A stretch of 64,000 bases of DNA, from positions 186,001-250,000 of the forward strand of contig NZ_MAQX01000035.1 in the NCBI RefSeq assembly GCF_001682865.1, read 5' to 3'. Below, piece by piece: positions 1-9,024 of this stretch (position 1 is the stretch's first letter; every line of letters starts with the position of its first letter). Under the pieces are notes generated by a model. That model worked only from the letters and a program-made list of their open reading frames with translations. It had not been told where the DNA came from and did not search any database. The stretch is from Bacillus sp. FJAT-26390 (GTDB lineage: Bacteria > Bacillota > Bacilli > Paenibacillales > Paenibacillaceae). Position numbers and translations under genes: made by a program.

Positions 1-50
1 GACACCATCCATATGGCGCCCTCCCGCATGTCATTTTATAATGGCGGCTA

Positions 51-1079
51 TTAGACCTTTTTGTTCATCGCTCGCTTACGCAGCATCCAAATCGCGATCG
101 CGCCGACTACAGCAATAAGAACGGGGATCGTCACGACCCAAAACGTTCTGCTGCCCGATTGCTCCTGCACATCGAGCACCTCAGCTGCGACAACCGCTTG
201 ATCAATCGAAGCCTTTACGGTCTCTGCTTCAGCATCCAGCGCTGCCGTTTGCCCCGCTTCCTCCGTAGGCGCAGGCTGTTCAGAGGCTGTCTCCGCTGGC
301 ACCTCGCTTGACGATTCCTCTACCGCTGGCTGTTCGCTTGGCGCAGCTGACGGTTTGGCAGTTTCCTCTTGCGAGGCGGCTATAGCAACCTCCGGCTTCC
401 CTTGAGCCGGTTTCGTCGTTTCAATTGCCTCAGCTTTGATCTCTGGCGCAACTGTAGCTTGTGCGTTCACCGTATCGGTGGCTGCTGGCTTAACAGGCTT
501 TGCACCCGTTGCTGGTTTAGCCGTGCTTGCCGGCTGTGCGGGCTTCCCCGTTGCGGCCGGATTTTTCTCCTCCTGCTTGGCAGGCACCGTTTCTTTGGGC
601 TCGGACTGTGCTGCCTTCACGAGCTTAAAGCTATCCTGATCGAATACAATACGAATCGTGTAATCATGATCGTAGTCAATGTCCGCAACCGTCACATGGA
701 TTTTCGAAGTAACCGGCTTTGACAAATCATCGGCCTTAAACTCGACTACTCTTTTATCCTCTGTCATATCCCTGCTAATGACCTTCGCATCCGCATGGCC
801 GCCAGCACTCGGCACCTTAAATTCCGTCACCCATTTGCTGTGATTGATAGTCAACCGAATCGTCGGCTCGCCATTCTCGATCAGAACGGTCGCCGGCTTT
901 TCCCAATAGTCATTAGCCATCGATACCGAATCATCCTCCGCTTTGAGAACGAGATAAGTAGCGGTATAGGTACCGTCTGTCCGATCGGATTTTGCCTGCA
1001 CGGCAGATGCGGCGAGCAGCAGGCTTATCGCACTAATGACCGCTATGATATAAGTCCGATAACGTCGTTTCATCATCAT
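51..1079 (-). CDS. NEAT-domain haem-binding surface protein, membrane-anchored (IsdC-like)
   Basis: Probably a cell-envelope haem receptor that passes haem to the divergent IsdE/IsdF transporter. A signal peptide covers about residues 1-29 (ends VQA). One NEAT domain spans about 35-155, with the 3-10 helix segment SMANDY (53-58) and the haem-ligand motif YDHDY (Y136, Y140), which matches the YxxxY of IsdC. Residues 155-315 are a Pro/Ala/Glu/Lys-rich spacer, long enough to cross a cell wall. A membrane helix (about 315-335) and basic tail RKRAMNKKV close the protein. I see no LPXTG or NPxTx sorting motif, so anchoring looks membrane-based rather than sortase-based. GGAGG lies 6 nt before the first of three consecutive ATGs. 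Fur-box-like sequences lie just upstream. NEAT family call is firm; the exact Isd equivalence is inferred. Confidence 0.88.
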   Translation of the reverse strand: MMMKRRYRTYIIAVISAISLLLAASAVQAKSDRTDGTYTATYLVLKAEDDSVSMANDYWEKPATVLIENGEPTIRLTINHSKWVTEFKVPSAGGHADAKVISRDMTEDKRVVEFKADDLSKPVTSKIHVTVADIDYDHDYTIRIVFDQDSFKLVKAAQSEPKETVPAKQEEKNPAATGKPAQPASTAKPATGAKPVKPAATDTVNAQATVAPEIKAEAIETTKPAQGKPEVAIAASQEETAKPSAAPSEQPAVEESSSEVPAETASEQPAPTEEAGQTAALDAEAETVKASIDQAVVAAEVLDVQEQSGSRTFWVVTIPVLIAVVGAIAIWMLRKRAMNKKV

Positions 1080-1109
1080 TTTAAACCTCCATTATTTATG
1101 TAAAAATAT

Positions 1110-1128
1110 AGTATATATAATCATTATA
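1110..1128 (-). promoter_or_regulatory. Fur-box-like site (proximal) of the NEAT gene
   Basis: This 19-mer matches the Fur consensus GATAATGATAATCATTATC at 13 positions, with an unbroken core ATAATCATTAT. It sits about 30-50 nt upstream of the NEAT start and overlaps a possible -10 (TATACT, minus strand, 1110-1115). Iron-dependent repression is inferred. Confidence 0.5.
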
Positions 1129-1181
1129 AATAGGTTTTTATTTTCTTTTTAAATTATTATCTCATTTATTCCGCATTCATA

Positions 1182-1200
1182 AGTAATGATTATCATTCTC
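1182..1200. promoter_or_regulatory. Fur box in the isd divergent intergenic region
   Basis: The 19-mer AGTAATGATTATCATTCTC matches the classical Fur consensus at 15 of 19 positions, including the central AATGATTATCATT. It lies in the 452-nt region (1080-1531) between the divergent NEAT gene and the isdE-like operon, so it could serve either or both promoters. The rest of the region is AT-rich, with an imperfect dyad near 1429-1450 and no open reading frame worth calling. Confidence 0.65.
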
Positions 1201-1531
1201 ATTATAAAACAAAAAAATAAATTCCGTTTATTTGCGCTTCATTTCTAAAACCCTCGTAAAACCTGCGATGAAAGCCAGTTCCATCCCCTCATGTCTCACG
1301 CTCTACCGCTCGGCAGCCTATCCCATTCACGGGCTCCATCCCCTATAAAGTGACTCCTCTCCCTAAATTAAGCTTAAAATCTTAAACCACAGACGATGTT
1401 ACTCCACTTTCAAAGCAATCGTCAACCGTTATTAAATTTTTAAATAATCGATATTTCGCTTATATAAATGTGTTAATCTCAATACAATAAAAGTAAAAAT
1501 TTTCTTTTTAGAAATTTGGCTGGAGGGTCCT

Positions 1532-2485
1532 ATGAATAAAGGCTTGTTGCTTTGCTGCGCCGCTCTGCTGCTCACTGCTGTAGGGTGCAGCGGACAAACA
1601 TCACGAACAAATGAGTTTTCGGATCCGCCCCCCGCACGGATTCAAGTAAAGGACTTTGCTGGACGCATGATCACCTTTGACAAGGTGCCAGACCATATTG
1701 TCGCTCTGAGCAATGGTGAAACGGATATTGTGTACGCGCTAGGCGGGGAACTGGTAGGCAGACCTGCTTCAACCTCCTCCTCACTCCCGGCTGCAGCAGA
1801 AAAAGTGGAGCAAATCGGCTCTGCCCATGAGGTTGATCTTGAGAAAATTACGCTGCTCCGCGCAGATGTCGTGCTCGGCAACAATCCGATGAATACAAAG
1901 GATGTCCCCGTACTTGAAGGGGTTGGCTCTAAGGTCATTCTCACAAGCGCCAATTCCGTTAATGAGATAAAAGCGCAAATTACTTTATTCGGCCAGCTTC
2001 TGCAAAAGGAAGCGCGGGCGCAGGAGCTTAATCAAACGATAGACGACAAGCTGAAGCAATTTCATGCAGCAGCAAACCAAGAGAAACCGAAAGCTCTGCT
2101 CGTCTATGGAGCACCGGGAACTTATATGGCTGCTTTGCCAAACTCGCTCAGCGGCAACATCCTAGAACTGGCAGGCGGTACGAATATCGCGTCCAACTAT
2201 CCGAGCCTGCAAAGCTATCCGCAGTATGCGCAGCTCAATTCGGAGCGGATTGTGGAAGCGAACCCCAGCCTTATTCTCATTATGACCCATGGCAATCCGG
2301 AGGAAGTGAAGAAGGGGTTTCTAAAGGAAATGCAGCAAAACCCTGCCTGGAGCAGCCTGGATGCCGTGAAGCAAAACAAAGTGGAAGTATTGCCGTCCGA
2401 CTTATTCGGCTCCAATCCGGGAACTCGCATTATTGAGTCGCTCGAATGGCTGCACGACATGTTGGAGACGGCAGCGCAGCGCTGA
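1532..2485 (+). CDS. isdE: Haem ABC transporter substrate-binding lipoprotein (IsdE-like)
   Basis: Extracytoplasmic binding protein that would receive haem from NEAT proteins and deliver it to the permease. The signal peptide ends in a lipobox (LTAVGC, Cys19), giving a membrane-tethered lipoprotein. The body is a periplasmic-binding-protein fold of the FecB/BtuF class; the early segment VKDFAGRMITFD and the later ILIMTHGNPEE are typical. His253 in the latter segment is a candidate axial haem ligand like His229 of S. aureus IsdE (from memory). GGAGGG precedes the ATG at good spacing. It is first of a three-gene operon, divergent from the NEAT gene. Siderophore binding cannot be excluded from sequence alone, but context favours haem. 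Confidence 0.83.
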   Translation: MNKGLLLCCAALLLTAVGCSGQTSRTNEFSDPPPARIQVKDFAGRMITFDKVPDHIVALSNGETDIVYALGGELVGRPASTSSSLPAAAEKVEQIGSAHEVDLEKITLLRADVVLGNNPMNTKDVPVLEGVGSKVILTSANSVNEIKAQITLFGQLLQKEARAQELNQTIDDKLKQFHAAANQEKPKALLVYGAPGTYMAALPNSLSGNILELAGGTNIASNYPSLQSYPQYAQLNSERIVEANPSLILIMTHGNPEEVKKGFLKEMQQNPAWSSLDAVKQNKVEVLPSDLFGSNPGTRIIESLEWLHDMLETAAQR

Positions 2486-2495
2486 GAGGAACAAG

Positions 2496-3494
2496 ATGAA
2501 TAAACAATTGCGAACAAAAAGAAGAAGGATCGCTCTGGCGGTCGCCCCGCTGCTTCTGTTATTAAGCGCTTTTTATGGATTGTCATACGGCTCCGTATCG
2601 ATATCGCTCAAGGAAATATGGCTTATCCTTACGACTGATATACAATCGGCGCAGCAAACGATCATTATGAATTTAAGGCTGCCTCGCGTATTGGTTGGTT
2701 TGCTGACAGGCGCATGCCTGGCTGCTGCCGGCGCTATCCTGCAGGGAGTTATGCGCAATCCGTTAGCGGATCCCGGCATTATCGGGGTATCGGCAGGCGG
2801 CGGGCTTGCCGCCGTTATGATGATGGTGCTGCTGCCGCAGCTAAGCTATTTGCTGCCTGCCGCAGCTTTTGCTGGCGCATTTGCAGCGTCAATCATCATT
2901 TATCTCATATCGTGGGATAAAGGCGCTTCTCCCGTCAAAATCGTCCTCGCCGGTGTCGCGATCAACGCCCTGCTTGGCGCCATTATGAACGGCATCATGG
3001 TCGTTTACAGCGATAGGATCCAGGCGGTTTTGCCATGGCTGTCGGGGGGATTGAACGGCCGGAGCTGGCATCATCTGTCTTTTATGGCTCCGTACGCGCT
3101 AATCGGCCTTGCTCTCACGTTTCTTGCTATCAAGCCCGCAAATGTGATGCTGCTTGGTGATGATTCCGCTAAGCTGCTCGGCCAGAAGGTAGAGCTGCAA
3201 AGATTGTTGCTCATCCTCCTTTCTTCCTTGCTGGCAGGCGCCGCGGTCAGCGTCGCCGGATTAATCGGCTTTGTCGGGCTCGTTGTCCCGCATGCGGTAA
3301 GACTGCTCATAGGAGAGGATTACAGGTATCTCCTCCCTGTCTCCATAGCAGGCGGTGCGGCGCTGGTCGTGTTGGCCGATACGATCGCCAGATCATGGTT
3401 CGATCCGATCGAGCTTCCGGTTGGCATTTTGCTTGCATGCATTGGCGCACCGTTTTTTCTACTATTATTAAGGAAACGGAGAAATTGGCGATGA
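2496..3494 (+). CDS. isdF: FecCD-family ABC permease for haem (IsdF-like)
   Basis: Multi-spanning permease of the BtuC/FecCD family, which forms a homodimeric channel for haem, siderophores or B12. Hallmarks are [17 protein letters not shown] near the N-terminus followed by [20 protein letters not shown], and [15 protein letters not shown] in the second half. Length 332 residues is normal. I place the start at the ATG at 2496 (MNKQLRTK), preceded by an AGGAAC ribosome-binding sequence, rather than at the longer upstream ATG that overlaps isdE. Its stop overlaps the next start as ATGA, indicating translational coupling. Confidence 0.87.
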   Translation: MNKQLRTKRRRIALAVAPLLLLLSAFYGLSYGSVSISLKEIWLILTTDIQSAQQTIIMNLRLPRVLVGLLTGACLAAAGAILQGVMRNPLADPGIIGVSAGGGLAAVMMMVLLPQLSYLLPAAAFAGAFAASIIIYLISWDKGASPVKIVLAGVAINALLGAIMNGIMVVYSDRIQAVLPWLSGGLNGRSWHHLSFMAPYALIGLALTFLAIKPANVMLLGDDSAKLLGQKVELQRLLLILLSSLLAGAAVSVAGLIGFVGLVVPHAVRLLIGEDYRYLLPVSIAGGAALVVLADTIARSWFDPIELPVGILLACIGAPFFLLLLRKRRNWR

Positions 3495-4645
3495 CAGCTA
3501 ACGATACGGCAATTGATTTAAAGGAGCTTGCGCTTGAGATGGGAATGTTCCAGCTCATCGACATTTCTACCTCGGTTCCGCTTGGCAAAATGACAGGCAT
3601 CATCGGCCCGAACGGCTCCGGCAAGTCTACCCTGCTCAAAATCATCGCCAAGCTGCTGGATGCAGACAAAGGGGAGATTGCCATTGAAGGCAAGGCTGCG
3701 AAAGCCTATTCAAGAGCTGACTTTGCCAGAACCGTCTCCATGCTTCCGCAAGCGAAGGATATGCTTCCCGAGCTAACCGTCCGCGAGCTGATTGCATACG
3801 GACGTTCTCCCCACAAACGTTTGTTTAGACAGAAGCTAACCGATGAGGATCAGCAAATTATAGATTGGGCGATGAAAACGATGAGCATCCGCCGCCATGA
3901 CGATCGGATGTTCCATACTCTATCGGGAGGTGAACAACAAAAAGCGCGTATTGCGATGGCTCTGGCCCAGAAGACCAGCATCATTTTGCTCGACGAGCCC
4001 ACGACCTACTTAGATATCTCCCATCAGCTTGAGGTTATGGGCATGCTTCGTAAAATTAATCAAGAGCATGGCATCACGATTGTGATGGTCCTTCATGACC
4101 TGCAGCAAGCTGCCGCCTATTGCGATCATTTGATTGCAATGAAGGAGGGTGAGATTGTCTCAAGCGGTAATCCGCAATCGGTTATTACTTCTCGCTTTTT
4201 GAGGCAAGTGTATGAAATCGAGGCTAAAGTAAGCTTCGCAGAAAACTATCCCGTCATTATTCCCATACCAAAAAATTACGAGGAGGATGCAACAATGATT
4301 ATTGTGACGAATACATCCCATATTACGAAAGGGAACGGCGACAAGCTTATCGAACGCTTCGATCGAATCGGCAAAGTAGAAGCCATGGAAGGTTTTCTCG
4401 GACTAGAGGTGCTGCTCACGCAAAATACGGCAGACTACGATGAAGTATCCGTCGTCACGCGCTGGAACTCCAAGGATGATTTTAAAGCTTGGACAAAAAG
4501 CGAGGCATTCCGTGAATCCCATTCCCACCGCAAAACGCCCGACTACATTATTTCAAACAAAATCACCTTCCAAGAGGTTAAAATAAAGCGCAACCCGCTT
4601 CCGCCTGTACAGACCGAAGCTTTCCCTGAAGCGCAGGCACAATAA
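3491..4645 (+). CDS. Haem ABC transporter ATPase fused to an IsdG-type haem-degrading monooxygenase
   Basis: A 384-residue fusion that would couple haem import to haem cleavage. Residues 1-265 are a FecE-type ATPase: Walker [10 protein letters not shown] (39-47), signature [12 protein letters not shown], Walker [14 protein letters not shown]-loop VLHD. Residues 269-384 are an IsdG/HmoA-like antibiotic-biosynthesis-monooxygenase fold. Counted from its internal Met, Asn6, Trp66 and His76 line up with the catalytic Asn7, Trp67, His77 of S. aureus IsdG (remembered). The linker is only a few residues (NYEEDAT), and there is no stop between the halves. AGGAGG at 4281-4286 sits 8 nt before an in-frame ATG at 4295, so a free 116-residue monooxygenase may also be made. 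The start ATG at 3491 overlaps the permease stop. Confidence 0.85.
   Translation: MTANDTAIDLKELALEMGMFQLIDISTSVPLGKMTGIIGPNGSGKSTLLKIIAKLLDADKGEIAIEGKAAKAYSRADFARTVSMLPQAKDMLPELTVRELIAYGRSPHKRLFRQKLTDEDQQIIDWAMKTMSIRRHDDRMFHTLSGGEQQKARIAMALAQKTSIILLDEPTTYLDISHQLEVMGMLRKINQEHGITIVMVLHDLQQAAAYCDHLIAMKEGEIVSSGNPQSVITSRFLRQVYEIEAKVSFAENYPVIIPIPKNYEEDATMIIVTNTSHITKGNGDKLIERFDRIGKVEAMEGFLGLEVLLTQNTADYDEVSVVTRWNSKDDFKAWTKSEAFRESHSHRKTPDYIISNKITFQEVKIKRNPLPPVQTEAFPEAQAQ
4281..4297 (+). promoter_or_regulatory. Internal Shine-Dalgarno and start codon for a stand-alone IsdG domain
   Basis: AGGAGG at 4281-4286 is followed after 8 nt by ATG at 4295-4297, in frame with the fused ORF and exactly at the first residue of the monooxygenase domain. 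It looks like the remains of, or a still working, separate gene start. Confidence 0.6.
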
Positions 4646-4654
4646 CAACCAAAG

Positions 4655-4691
4655 AAGGCAGACGACGGAATTGTCCGTCGTCTGCCTTTTT
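4655..4691 (+). terminator. Rho-independent terminator of the isd operon
   Basis: A 15-bp stem (AAGGCAGACGACGGA paired with its complement) with a 4-nt loop is followed by a T-run, 9 nt after the fusion-gene stop. It lies between convergent genes. Confidence 0.88.
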
Positions 4692-4706
4692 AATGACCAG
4701 CCTCGC

Positions 4707-5912
4707 TTACTTCAATGCCGTATCGATGCCAAACGGCTGCCCCGACCACGCCTTCTGCGCCGTCCATGCCTCATCTGCCCCGCTCCAAAACGGATGCTCG
4801 CTCGGCAAGCCTAATGGCAGAAACACCGCAGCGCACAGATAAAGGCTTCCGGTTGAAATATAACGCTCGCCTATATTCGGCTGATGGCCGCAGAAGCCGA
4901 TGGTGAGCCAGCCGTCCGGCGTAAAGTTGCCAGGCTGTTCAAGCGTCCTCCGAATGGCTGCCGTTAGCGCGCAGCGAACCTGCGCGGCACTTACATCCTC
5001 AGGCAAAGCGTCCAGCAACGCGCTTTGGGCCAAGCTCTGGAAAGCGCCAAAGCGGTAGGCGAGCGACCGTCCGATCGGCGGATATGTTCCATCAGCTGCG
5101 ATCAGTCGCTCTAACACGCCCGCATAGCGGCTGGCACGGCTCGTTATTGCAGCCCGCATCGCGTCCCATTCCTCGTAGTGACCGCCTGCCGCGGCAAGCA
5201 CATCAACGAGCATCGGCTGAATTACGAAGCTGTTGTAATAGTCCCAGTGAAAATCCGGACCATCCCCGTAAGCCCCATCACCCAAATACCACTGCTCATG
5301 CTGCTTTAAAGCGTAATCGATCCGCATAGGGTCCCAGTCGCTCTCTCCAAGCTTAAGCAAAGCGGATTCGATCGTTGCAGCGAACAGCAGCCAGTTCGAG
5401 AATACCGGCTTCCTCGTCCGCGTATGCTTCAGTGCAGCAATAACATTAGCTTTCACGCGCGGCGAAAGCTTCTCCCCAAGCTCTATAGGGGCACGAAGGA
5501 TCGCTTGCGCCAAAAAAGCCGCATCAACGATCGGCTGGAAGCCATCGCTAAAGTTCATGCAATCCGGCGACTCCGGATCGGTGCCAGCATCGATAGCGGT
5601 GCGGGCGAGCTCAGCATATCGGCTGCGCAGCTCTTCCTCTACTCCTGTAAGCCCTCTGTTTTCAAGCCAAGGAGCCATACCGGACAAAAGCCGCCCGAGC
5701 GCTTCCAAATGGGTGTATTTAGCTCGGTCCGCCAATAAAGCCGCTTTTTCTTCCTCACTCGCCCCTTCAATTTCTGCGCATTCAACCGGCATCTTTTCCT
5801 TCAGGCGGCGCTCGGCGAGTGCTGTAAGCACCGGGTCGCTTATCGCTAACAGCTGCTCCAGCCAATATTCGCGGGCTGGAAGCGAGCTATCCATCTGATG
5901 TTGATTCAACAT
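4707..5912 (-). CDS. DUF2264 domain protein of a glycan-degradation operon
   Basis: A 401-residue protein of the DUF2264 family, alpha/alpha-barrel-like proteins often found beside unsaturated-uronyl hydrolases and polysaccharide lyases. No signal peptide, so probably cytoplasmic. I start at the ATG at 5912 because a strong AGGAGGGGG lies 8 nt upstream; a TTG two codons earlier is also possible. It is the last gene of a three-gene operon with GH88 (15 nt upstream) and heparinase II/III. The family's biochemical activity is not one I can name. Context suggests processing of oligosaccharides released from acidic polysaccharides. Confidence 0.75.
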   Translation of the reverse strand: MLNQHQMDSSLPAREYWLEQLLAISDPVLTALAERRLKEKMPVECAEIEGASEEEKAALLADRAKYTHLEALGRLLSGMAPWLENRGLTGVEEELRSRYAELARTAIDAGTDPESPDCMNFSDGFQPIVDAAFLAQAILRAPIELGEKLSPRVKANVIAALKHTRTRKPVFSNWLLFAATIESALLKLGESDWDPMRIDYALKQHEQWYLGDGAYGDGPDFHWDYYNSFVIQPMLVDVLAAAGGHYEEWDAMRAAITSRASRYAGVLERLIAADGTYPPIGRSLAYRFGAFQSLAQSALLDALPEDVSAAQVRCALTAAIRRTLEQPGNFTPDGWLTIGFCGHQPNIGERYISTGSLYLCAAVFLPLGLPSEHPFWSGADEAWTAQKAWSGQPFGIDTALK

Positions 5913-5927
5913 GCTCAATACCCCCTC

Positions 5928-7067
5928 CTACCAGAACGTCTCGGCATTTCCTCTTAGCCGCGCCAAACCTTCAACGAAGAAATAGTCACCGTAAATAAGC
6001 GGTACATCGATATTTCTGCGCTCTGGATAATGGCTTGTCCCATGCAGAATCAAGCCTTCTTCCGGCGAATTGTCCCAAGCGCCGTAATGCTCATACATCG
6101 ATCGCAAGATTCTTTCTCCCGCAGCTTGATAAAGCCCGGATTCCTCATCTGGGACCGCTCTTGCAATTTCTAGCAAGCCGCAGGCCGCACAGGCGCCAGC
6201 CGAGGTGTCACGGTAACGCTCAACGCCTGAAGGCAAGCGGAAATCCCAATGCGGCACCGAGTCCTCAGGCAAGTTCGCAACGAAGAAATGAGCGACCCGC
6301 TTTGCTGCCTCCAAATATCTTATCTCGCCCGTATACCGGTAGCTAAGCGCCATCCCATAAATCGCCCACGAAGCTCCGCGCGACCAGGCAGAATTCGGAG
6401 CAAAGCCTTGACCGCCGTTTACGCCTTCAAACTCCCCCGTTTGCGGATCAAATACAACGATATGATTAACGGATCCATCCGTCCGGATAAAATGCGCCAG
6501 CACCGTATCCGCGTGTTCCATCGCCAAATGCTTAAATCGCGGATCGCCGGTCGTTTCGCTCGACCAGTAAAGCAGAGGCAAATTCATCATGCAATCGATG
6601 ATCGCCCAGCCTTCGTTGCGATCGCCCTCGCCCCAAGGATTCCAAGCCCTTATGTAATTCCCTTTTACATTAAACCGTCCGCTAAGTACGCTGGCAGCAA
6701 GCAGCGCCCGTCTGCGCGATTGTTCCTCGCCAAGCAGCTTATAGCGGGCTACGCTCGTCAGCGACCACATAAAGCCAATGTCGTGGTCCAAACGGTCATA
6801 GCCGAATAGCACCTCATCGAGCTGCTGCTCGCATGCTTCGGCAATCTCCTTATAGCGCTCATCCTTTGATTCCGAATCACGGTATAATAACCAAAGCAAG
6901 CCCGGCCAGAAGCCCGCCGTCCACCAATGGGGCGCTTCCAGCACATAAGCGCCATCCACGCTTGCATGCGGAAATCTAGCGCCAATGCGGCTGCTCGTTC
7001 GCGTTACCTTCTCATGTACCTTTTCCCAAGCTTCATTTACCCATAACTGTTCCATTGCCATTGCCAT
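5928..7067 (-). CDS. GH88 unsaturated glucuronyl / rhamnogalacturonyl hydrolase
   Basis: Removes the 4,5-unsaturated uronic acid left at the non-reducing end of oligosaccharides after lyase action. The 379-residue length, WWTAGFWPGLLW near residue 50, LDHDIGFMW (Asp96) and IIDCMMNLPLLYW (Asp158) are GH88 hallmarks; the two Asp correspond in pattern to the catalytic pair of Bacillus UGL. No signal peptide, so a cytoplasmic enzyme that needs imported oligosaccharides, although no transporter is in this operon. The ATG at 7067 follows GAGGAG; in-frame ATGs two and four codons later are also possible. It lies between the heparinase II/III-like gene and the DUF2264 gene. GH105 versus GH88 cannot be settled by eye. 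Confidence 0.82.
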   Translation of the reverse strand: MAMAMEQLWVNEAWEKVHEKVTRTSSRIGARFPHASVDGAYVLEAPHWWTAGFWPGLLWLLYRDSESKDERYKEIAEACEQQLDEVLFGYDRLDHDIGFMWSLTSVARYKLLGEEQSRRRALLAASVLSGRFNVKGNYIRAWNPWGEGDRNEGWAIIDCMMNLPLLYWSSETTGDPRFKHLAMEHADTVLAHFIRTDGSVNHIVVFDPQTGEFEGVNGGQGFAPNSAWSRGASWAIYGMALSYRYTGEIRYLEAAKRVAHFFVANLPEDSVPHWDFRLPSGVERYRDTSAGACAACGLLEIARAVPDEESGLYQAAGERILRSMYEHYGAWDNSPEEGLILHGTSHYPERRNIDVPLIYGDYFFVEGLARLRGNAETFW

Positions 7068-7094
7068 TCCCTCTCCTCGCAGCCAATAAATGAT

Positions 7095-8933
7095 TTATGA
7101 GTCAAATTGAAAAATAAATTCAGCAGACAAAGCTGGTCCCGTGACAGCCTTAGCTTGAAAATCAAGCGTATACCAAAAGCGCTCATGCCCAAAATGATCG
7201 GTATCGCTGCGCGGAGTCACGGCAGGCTCCCATAGCTGATGGTTATAGGACATGCTCAATTGCCGCTTGCCTTTTAGCAGAACTCGGCCCTCCGCAGCTA
7301 ACTCGGGAGCAATAAAAGTGATGAACCGCTCCGTCACGGTATGCTCCTTCTGCCCGCTGCTTGCTGCAAATGCAATCGTGTCAGTCAGCGTCAAAACTGG
7401 CAGCCTATCCTTATTCCAGAGGAAGCGGCGCTCGAAGCATTCAAGCTCGGCATGACCATAAGCCGCGCTTAATTCTAGCGTCAGCTGGTCAGAGAGCTTG
7501 TCCTCTGCAGACGCTTCCATAACGGTTGCTCGGTACGTAGCGCCATTTTGCTGATGACAGCCATCGATGATCGGGACAGAATGTCCCTGCGAGCCATTGC
7601 ACCAAAGCGTGTACCGCTCCTCGCCAAAATATTGCGCCGTATACATCCCGCTGCCCAAATCAGCCAAATACGCTTGTCCATCCGCATGCACGATAAAGTG
7701 GCCCGTATCATTATGGTTATGGGGCTCCTCATTATGGCCGCCCTTAGCCGCAAAGCTATAGCTGCCGCCATCCTCCGCAGCATGCCTGGACAAAAGCCAC
7801 TGCACATCGGGCAAATAATACGATTCTGATGGCCAGATCGCTACGCTGCCGGAAGCGTCTGACTCCATCCATTCCTCGCGCACCCATACCAAATTACGAA
7901 TTGCAGGCGCCCAGCGGCCGCAATGATCTGCCGAATAGTCCGCTCTCAAGCTCGCATCCGGTACGATTACCTCTTCATATTCACCATGCAAGCAGCAGCT
8001 AAGTCCCATAAAGATGCCGCTTGAAGCGGGCGAATCAGAGAAATTGACGACCGTGCTGCCGCCTGTAAAGCTTTTCTGCTGGAAAAGCGCGATCTCCTTC
8101 ACCTTGGCTGAATCAAATAAATTGATTTTGCCGTCTGTCGCCGACTTTAGGAGCTGGGCAAAATAGACGTAGTAGCCGAATCCGTACTGCCAGTACAAGT
8201 AACCTTCGGCGCATGCGCCATCCTCTCCGAAGCCGCTCAAATAACAATCCAGCGAATGAAGCACCCGCTCAAGTACCACTGACAAACGCTCCGTATCATC
8301 AATCAGGTGAATAGCCGCAGCGCCTATCGACCCAGCGCATACCGCGGACCAATTGTGCTCAGCCGTCTCCCAGCCATACGGGCCTTGGTTCAAAAAAGGA
8401 CGGAATATCCGCTGCTCCACCTCTGCTTCTATCCGCTCGCGGAGCAAAGCAGGAAGGCGGTCGCCTAATAACAAGCTGACTTCGCTAAGCGCAAAACCCG
8501 TCTCCGCAGCAAACAAATCGATGTCCGGCTTCTCCGCTCCCACATTAAAGTGGGCAGGCAGGCACCATGTAAACTCATTGCAAATCGACCAAATGATATT
8601 CAAAGCGGCTGTTTCATACCCCTTATTGCCCGGCTCCAGAAGAGCCATGATGACAAAAGCGTTCAGCCTTTTGCGCCGTTCAAAATAAACGCGCTCGTAC
8701 GCCAATCGTTCTCCCGTTTCGCCGTATACACGAAATAGCGAATAGGTAAGCTCAGGATCAGCCGTCTGCACCAAGAGGTCAGCCTCCGACTTAATTTCCA
8801 TAATCAGCGTCTGATTCGTTTTGGACTCCCTCAATCGTGCAACAAGCCTATCTGATGAGCTCTCCGAAGCAAACAGCGTGAGTCCGCGCCTTCTGCTAAG
8901 CTCCAAAACTTCCTTCATTCGCTTGCGATTCAT
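7095..8933 (-). CDS. Heparinase II/III family polysaccharide lyase
   Basis: Likely eliminative cleavage of an acidic polysaccharide, producing the unsaturated ends that GH88 removes. The C-terminal half carries the heparinase II/III-like core: GGHNEEPHNHNDTGHF (residues about 405-420) with the conserved His/Asn cluster, followed by YLADLGSGMYTAQYF. The N-terminal half is an alpha/alpha toroid. No secretion signal is visible. The start at 8933 (MNRKRMKEV) has AGGAG about 10 nt upstream; a longer ORF to 8984 lacks a good site. It leads the operon, and a cre-like site lies about 80 nt upstream. The exact substrate is not readable from sequence. Confidence 0.78.
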   Translation of the reverse strand: MNRKRMKEVLELSRRRGLTLFASESSSDRLVARLRESKTNQTLIMEIKSEADLLVQTADPELTYSLFRVYGETGERLAYERVYFERRKRLNAFVIMALLEPGNKGYETAALNIIWSICNEFTWCLPAHFNVGAEKPDIDLFAAETGFALSEVSLLLGDRLPALLRERIEAEVEQRIFRPFLNQGPYGWETAEHNWSAVCAGSIGAAAIHLIDDTERLSVVLERVLHSLDCYLSGFGEDGACAEGYLYWQYGFGYYVYFAQLLKSATDGKINLFDSAKVKEIALFQQKSFTGGSTVVNFSDSPASSGIFMGLSCCLHGEYEEVIVPDASLRADYSADHCGRWAPAIRNLVWVREEWMESDASGSVAIWPSESYYLPDVQWLLSRHAAEDGGSYSFAAKGGHNEEPHNHNDTGHFIVHADGQAYLADLGSGMYTAQYFGEERYTLWCNGSQGHSVPIIDGCHQQNGATYRATVMEASAEDKLSDQLTLELSAAYGHAELECFERRFLWNKDRLPVLTLTDTIAFAASSGQKEHTVTERFITFIAPELAAEGRVLLKGKRQLSMSYNHQLWEPAVTPRSDTDHFGHERFWYTLDFQAKAVTGPALSAEFIFQFDS

Positions 8934-9011
8934 TGTTCGTTCGCTCCTATTACATTTGTGTAAGCTGCCGAGCACGGCGCACATTCATCATTCTCACGAA
9001 TTCAGCATTAC

Positions 9012-9024
9012 GTAAACGCTTGCA
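9012..9024 (-). promoter_or_regulatory. cre-like CcpA site upstream of the glycan operon
   Basis: On the minus strand the 13-mer TGCAAGCGTTTAC fits the core of the Bacillus cre consensus (TGNAANCGNWNNC). It lies about 80 nt upstream of the heparinase start. Carbon-catabolite repression of the operon is inferred. The remaining intergenic sequence (8934-9220) holds no recognisable gene. Confidence 0.45.

Noticed and set aside
2433-2495. Upstream extension of the IsdF start
   Set aside because: It overlaps isdE and lacks a ribosome-binding site, while MNKQLRTK at 2496 has one.
3395-3490. Upstream start for the ATPase-IsdG fusion
   Set aside because: It lies inside the permease gene; the 3491 ATG overlaps the permease stop in standard coupling.
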